Assembly: GCA_964643325.1 (NCBI GenBank)
Contig: CAZXSE010000035.1
Span: 1 to 8,001 of the forward strand
DNA length: 8,001 bases
Direction: 5' to 3'
Source: Fredricksoniimonas sp964643325
GTDB lineage: Bacteria > Omnitrophota > Gorgyraeia > Zapsychrales > Fredricksoniimonadaceae
The notes beneath the pieces were generated by a model. The model made no database searches and was not told where the DNA came from. It saw only the letters and a program-made list of their open reading frames with translations. The position numbers and the translations under genes are program-made. The stretch's first letter is position 1; the number at the start of each line of letters is the position of its first letter. Positions 5,959 through 8,001 of this stretch are shown here, piece by piece.

Positions 5959-6422
5959 TGGGTTGCCTGGTCCTTTTGATCATTGTTATTGGCCTGCCTG
6001 CGGCTGAATTCCATGTTCTGGGAATAGTGGCCCGCGAGATCGGTTTCTGGGATACGGTATTCCTGGTGGTCATGTCAGCCGTGTTCGGCGCCTATCTGGC
6101 CCGGCATCAGGGCCAGGTCGTTCTGGCCAGGGTCCAGCAATGCCTGGCAGAAGGCCGGGTGCCCACGCTTGAGATGGTGGACGGGCTTTTGATCTTTCTG
6201 GGAGGGCTTTTGTTCGTTTTTCCGGGTTTTATCAGTGACGCGGCGGGTTTCATCCTGGTATTCCCGCTAACGCGCTGGATCGTGCGCTGGCTGGCAGTGT
6301 CGGGTTTTAAGATGAAGGTCGGTCAGGCTCAGACCAGGCCGTTCGCCAGGCCATCACGAGAGGCGGGCGCGCCGCATTCCATCGATCGCGGCAATGTGAC
6401 GGATGCCGAGGTCATTGAATGA
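5958..6422 (+). CDS. fxsA: FxsA family membrane protein
   Basis: Small inner-membrane protein of the FxsA family, named after an E. coli gene whose overexpression relieves exclusion of phage T7 by the F plasmid; its molecular role is not established. The 154-residue sequence shows hydrophobic segments at about 1-24, 32-48, 74-92 and 94-114, the family motifs YLARHQG (46-52), EMVDGLLIFLGGLLFVFPGF (72-91) and ISDAAGFIL (92-100), then a polar tail rich in Arg and acidic residues. The ATG at 5958 has AGGTG six bases upstream; a GTG at 5949 is possible but sits too close to that site. The folB stop and this start share an A (TGATG), so it is the last gene of the folate operon. Confidence 0.88.
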   Translation: MGCLVLLIIVIGLPAAEFHVLGIVAREIGFWDTVFLVVMSAVFGAYLARHQGQVVLARVQQCLAEGRVPTLEMVDGLLIFLGGLLFVFPGFISDAAGFILVFPLTRWIVRWLAVSGFKMKVGQAQTRPFARPSREAGAPHSIDRGNVTDAEVIE

Positions 6423-6428
6423 CCGGTC

Positions 6429-6476
6429 AAAATATATATATTTTTTTCTTGATAATGGGTGTTTTGTTGATACTAT
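6429..6476 (+). promoter_or_regulatory. Promoter of fabG-acpP-fabF with an AT-rich upstream element
   Basis: TTGATA (6449-6454, five of six) and TACTAT (6471-6476, four of six) are 16 bases apart, predicting a start near 6483. Directly upstream lies the 16-base perfect palindrome AAAATATATATATTTT (6429-6444) followed by more T. This spans the -59 to -38 interval where an UP element contacts the alpha subunit of RNA polymerase. A second TTGATA at 6467-6472 overlaps the spacer and -10 region. Confidence 0.5.
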
Positions 6477-6521
6477 ATACGCGGATTTCAGCAATAACCC
6501 CCTTAAAAGAGCTTTGGGTGT

Positions 6522-6734
6522 ATGAGACTTAAAGATGAAATTGCTTTGATAACAGGTTCTGCGCGCGGCATTGGCCGNNNNNNNNNNNNNNNNNNNNNNN
6601 NNNNNNNNNNNNNNNNNNNNNNNNNNNNNNNNNNNNNNNNNNNNNNNNNNNNNNNNNNNNNNNNNNNNNNNNNNNNNGCGGATTATGTCACCGGTCAGAC
6701 AATTCTTGTTGACGGCGGCATGGTTATGTACTAA
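6522..6734 (+). CDS. fabG: 3-oxoacyl-ACP reductase (FabG), core lost in a gap
   Basis: NADPH-dependent short-chain dehydrogenase that reduces 3-oxoacyl-ACP in each cycle of fatty acid elongation. Only the two ends are visible. The first 19 residues contain the Rossmann-fold motif ITGSARGIG (10-18), and the last 18 are ADYVTGQTILVDGGMVMY, a typical FabG C-terminus. The Ser-Tyr-Lys catalytic residues lie in the N run. A normal FabG has about 245 residues, so roughly 200 codons are missing although the placeholder is 100 bases; the two ends being in the same frame across it is chance. The Shine-Dalgarno sequence is weak (AAGAG about 12 bases before the ATG). Position before acpP and fabF supports FabG over other members of the reductase family. 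Confidence 0.85.
   Translation: MRLKDEIALITGSARGIGXXXXXXXXXXXXXXXXXXXXXXXXXXXXXXXXXXADYVTGQTILVDGGMVMY
6578..6677. other. Assembly gap (100 N) inside fabG
   Basis: A second run of exactly 100 N, the standard placeholder. It falls between the cofactor-binding N-terminus and the C-terminal motif of FabG, so the real distance should be near 600 bases if the gene is normal. The join rests on scaffolding, not on read-through sequence. Confidence 0.97.
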
Positions 6735-6771
6735 AAAAGAGAGAAATCAAGGTAGGAAAAAGGAGGCTTTC

Positions 6772-7008
6772 ATGGCTGTAGCAGAAAAAGTAAAGTCGAT
6801 CATCGCGGAACAGTTGGGTGTCAAGATCGAAGAGGTCAAGCCCGAGGCATCATTCATTGACGACCTTGGCGCGGATTCCCTCGACACGGTCGAGCTTATC
6901 ATGGCGCTCGAAGAGGAATTCAGCGTCGAGATCCCGGATGAGGATGCCGAGAAGATGACCAAGGTCGGCGATGCGATCAAGTATATTGAGGATAAAGCCA
7001 AGGCGTAA
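6772..7008 (+). CDS. acpP: Acyl carrier protein (AcpP)
   Basis: Small acidic carrier of growing acyl chains in type II fatty acid synthesis; the chains are attached through a 4'-phosphopantetheine arm on a serine. The 78-residue protein has the standard length and the attachment motif GADSLDTVELIMALEEEF (33-50) with Ser36, followed by the acidic recognition helix and VEIPDEDAEKM (52-62). The ATG has a strong AAGGAGG five bases upstream (6760-6766), much better than those of its neighbours, in keeping with the high abundance of ACP. It starts 37 bases after the fabG stop and is followed by a hairpin before fabF. Confidence 0.97.
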   Translation: MAVAEKVKSIIAEQLGVKIEEVKPEASFIDDLGADSLDTVELIMALEEEFSVEIPDEDAEKMTKVGDAIKYIEDKAKA

Positions 7009-7045
7009 GGGCGGGCTTTTGGTCCTGACAATTTAAAACGGGACA

Positions 7046-7074
7046 TTTGCCCCGACATGACCTGTCGGGGCAAA
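7046..7074 (+). terminator. Hairpin terminator or attenuator between acpP and fabF
   Basis: TTTGCCCCGACA (7046-7057) pairs perfectly with TGTCGGGGCAAA (7063-7074) around a five-base loop, followed by ATTTTA. The stem is strong but the T-tract is short, so termination is probably partial. Such a site would let acpP be made in excess over fabF from one promoter. It could also stabilise the 3' end of an acpP message. Confidence 0.65.
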
Positions 7075-7092
7075 ATTTTATAGGGATATTGT

Positions 7093-8001
7093 ATGGAAAA
7101 CAGACGTGTTGTTGTTACGGGCATGGGTGTCCTTTCACCGGTCGGGAACAACCTGAATGATTTTTGGGCTTCCCTTGTTGCCGGCAAGAGCGGGGTTGCG
7201 CCGATCACCAAGTTTGATGCCACGCAGTTTGATTCCCAGATCGCGGGAGAGCTCAAAGGGTATGACGCGGAGGCGCATTTTGGCGTTAAGGACGCGCGCC
7301 GGATATCGCCGTTCATCCAGTACGCCGTTGTGGCCGCGCGCGAAGCGCTGGCGCATGCCAATTTCAAGATGGAAGCGGTCGATCCGCACCGCGTGGGCGT
7401 TGTGGTCGGGGCAGGTATCGGCTGTATTCGCTCTGCTGAAGAGGAATATCAGAAGTTCCTGGATAAAGGGCCCGGGCGTATTTCGCCGTTCTTTATCCCG
7501 AAGATGATCATCAATGAGGCGTCAGGGCAGGTTTCTATGGTCACGGGCGCGAAAGGCCCTGCAACCTGTTCTGTAACTGCCTGCGCGACCGGCACGACCT
7601 GCATTGGGGATGCTTACCGCATGGTCAAATACGGAGAGGTTGATGCTGTTTTTGCCGGCGGCACCGAGGCGGCTGTTACAGTGTTGGGCGTCGGCGGCTT
7701 TTGTGCGCTCAAGGCCCTTTCGACGCGTAATGACGCGCCGGAGAAGGCCAGCCGTCCGTTCGATAAGGACCGCGACGGGTTCATCATGAGTGAAGGCGCT
7801 TGCGTTGTCATTCTTGAAGAATTAAGCTATGCCAAAAAACGCGGCGCAACGATCCTTGCCGAAGTGGTTGGGTTCGGCCAGACATCTGACGCATTCCATT
7901 CGACGGCGCCGGAAGATTCAGGTGAGGGGGCGGCGCGGGCCATGGCCCAGGCGGTCACTTCCGGCGGGGCGAAGATGCAGGATGTTGATTACATCAACGC
8001 G
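7093..8001 (+). CDS. fabF: 3-oxoacyl-ACP synthase II (FabF), runs off the window
   Basis: Condensing enzyme (KAS II) that extends acyl-ACP with malonyl-ACP. The frame is open from the ATG at 7093 to the window edge: 303 of an expected 410 or so residues. Visible motifs are RRVVVTGMGVLSPVG (4-18), the nucleophile Cys164 in SVTACATGT, AGGTEAAVTVLGVGGFCALK (20 residues from about 188), STRNDAPEKASRPFDKDRDG and the start of DYINA. The next residue should be the first catalytic His of NAHGTST, and both active-site histidines lie outside. An AGGGA stands six bases before the ATG. Small departures from the usual sequence are SEGACVVILEE, where most have EGAG, and FHSTAP in place of HITAP. It follows acpP after a hairpin, the usual acpP-fabF order. 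Confidence 0.95.
   Translation, partial: MENRRVVVTGMGVLSPVGNNLNDFWASLVAGKSGVAPITKFDATQFDSQIAGELKGYDAEAHFGVKDARRISPFIQYAVVAAREALAHANFKMEAVDPHRVGVVVGAGIGCIRSAEEEYQKFLDKGPGRISPFFIPKMIINEASGQVSMVTGAKGPATCSVTACATGTTCIGDAYRMVKYGEVDAVFAGGTEAAVTVLGVGGFCALKALSTRNDAPEKASRPFDKDRDGFIMSEGACVVILEELSYAKKRGATILAEVVGFGQTSDAFHSTAPEDSGEGAARAMAQAVTSGGAKMQDVDYINA

Noticed and set aside
6747..7367. Minus-strand open frame (206 codons) across acpP and fabF
   Set aside because: It crosses two certain genes and the hairpin between them in antisense; its serine-rich product is not recognisable.
1..8001. CRISPR array, tRNA, rRNA or riboswitch
   Set aside because: No regularly spaced repeats, cloverleaf-like stretches or conserved aptamer cores were seen in the short intergenic spaces.

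Overview
The window looks like a piece of a chromosome from a bacterium with a Gram-negative type of core metabolism, taken from a draft or metagenomic assembly: it holds two runs of exactly 100 N (4124-4223 and 6578-6677), the usual placeholder for a scaffold gap of unknown size. Nearly everything is housekeeping: Fe-S cluster assembly, peptidoglycan precursor synthesis, the MEP isoprenoid pathway, folate synthesis and type II fatty acid synthesis. The taxon cannot be fixed from eight kilobases. A SufU-type scaffold, FxsA, MEP enzymes and a REP-type transposase in a moderately GC-rich genome would fit an uncultured lineage such as Omnitrophota, but that is a guess.

Layout. Positions 35-490 (+) encode the SufU scaffold. 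It meets murB (492-1451, -) tail to tail with one base between them. murB follows ispH (1456-2385, -) four bases after the ispH stop, so the two probably form one operon. ispG (2454-3668, +) is divergent from ispH, and the roughly 70-base space between them carries back-to-back -10 boxes. The last two steps of the MEP pathway, both catalysed by [4Fe-4S] enzymes, therefore share one control region near an Fe-S scaffold gene.

Positions 3669-3821 are a short intergenic stretch with two perfect 8-bp-stem hairpins. The second one contains the Shine-Dalgarno sequence of a REP-associated (RAYT/IS200-like) HUH transposase (3822 onward). This gene is AT-rich relative to its neighbours and runs into the first gap. 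On the far side of the gap a HisJ-like PHP phosphoesterase (4224-4918, -) lacks its C-terminus and converges on the transposase.

The PHP gene is divergent from a tightly overlapping operon: folE (5030-5569), folB (5566-5958) and fxsA (5958-6422), all +. FolE and FolB make the pterin precursor of folate. FxsA is a small membrane protein unrelated to that pathway. A promoter preceded by an AT-rich palindrome then drives fabG (6522-6734, core lost in the second gap), acpP (6772-7008) and, after a 12-bp-stem hairpin, fabF (7093 to the window edge).

I see no clear undescribed multi-gene system. The most interesting points are the transposase leader with its sequestered ribosome-binding site, a near-leaderless PHP gene paired with the folate operon (a possible source of the missing pterin phosphatase step), and the control signals of the fab operon.
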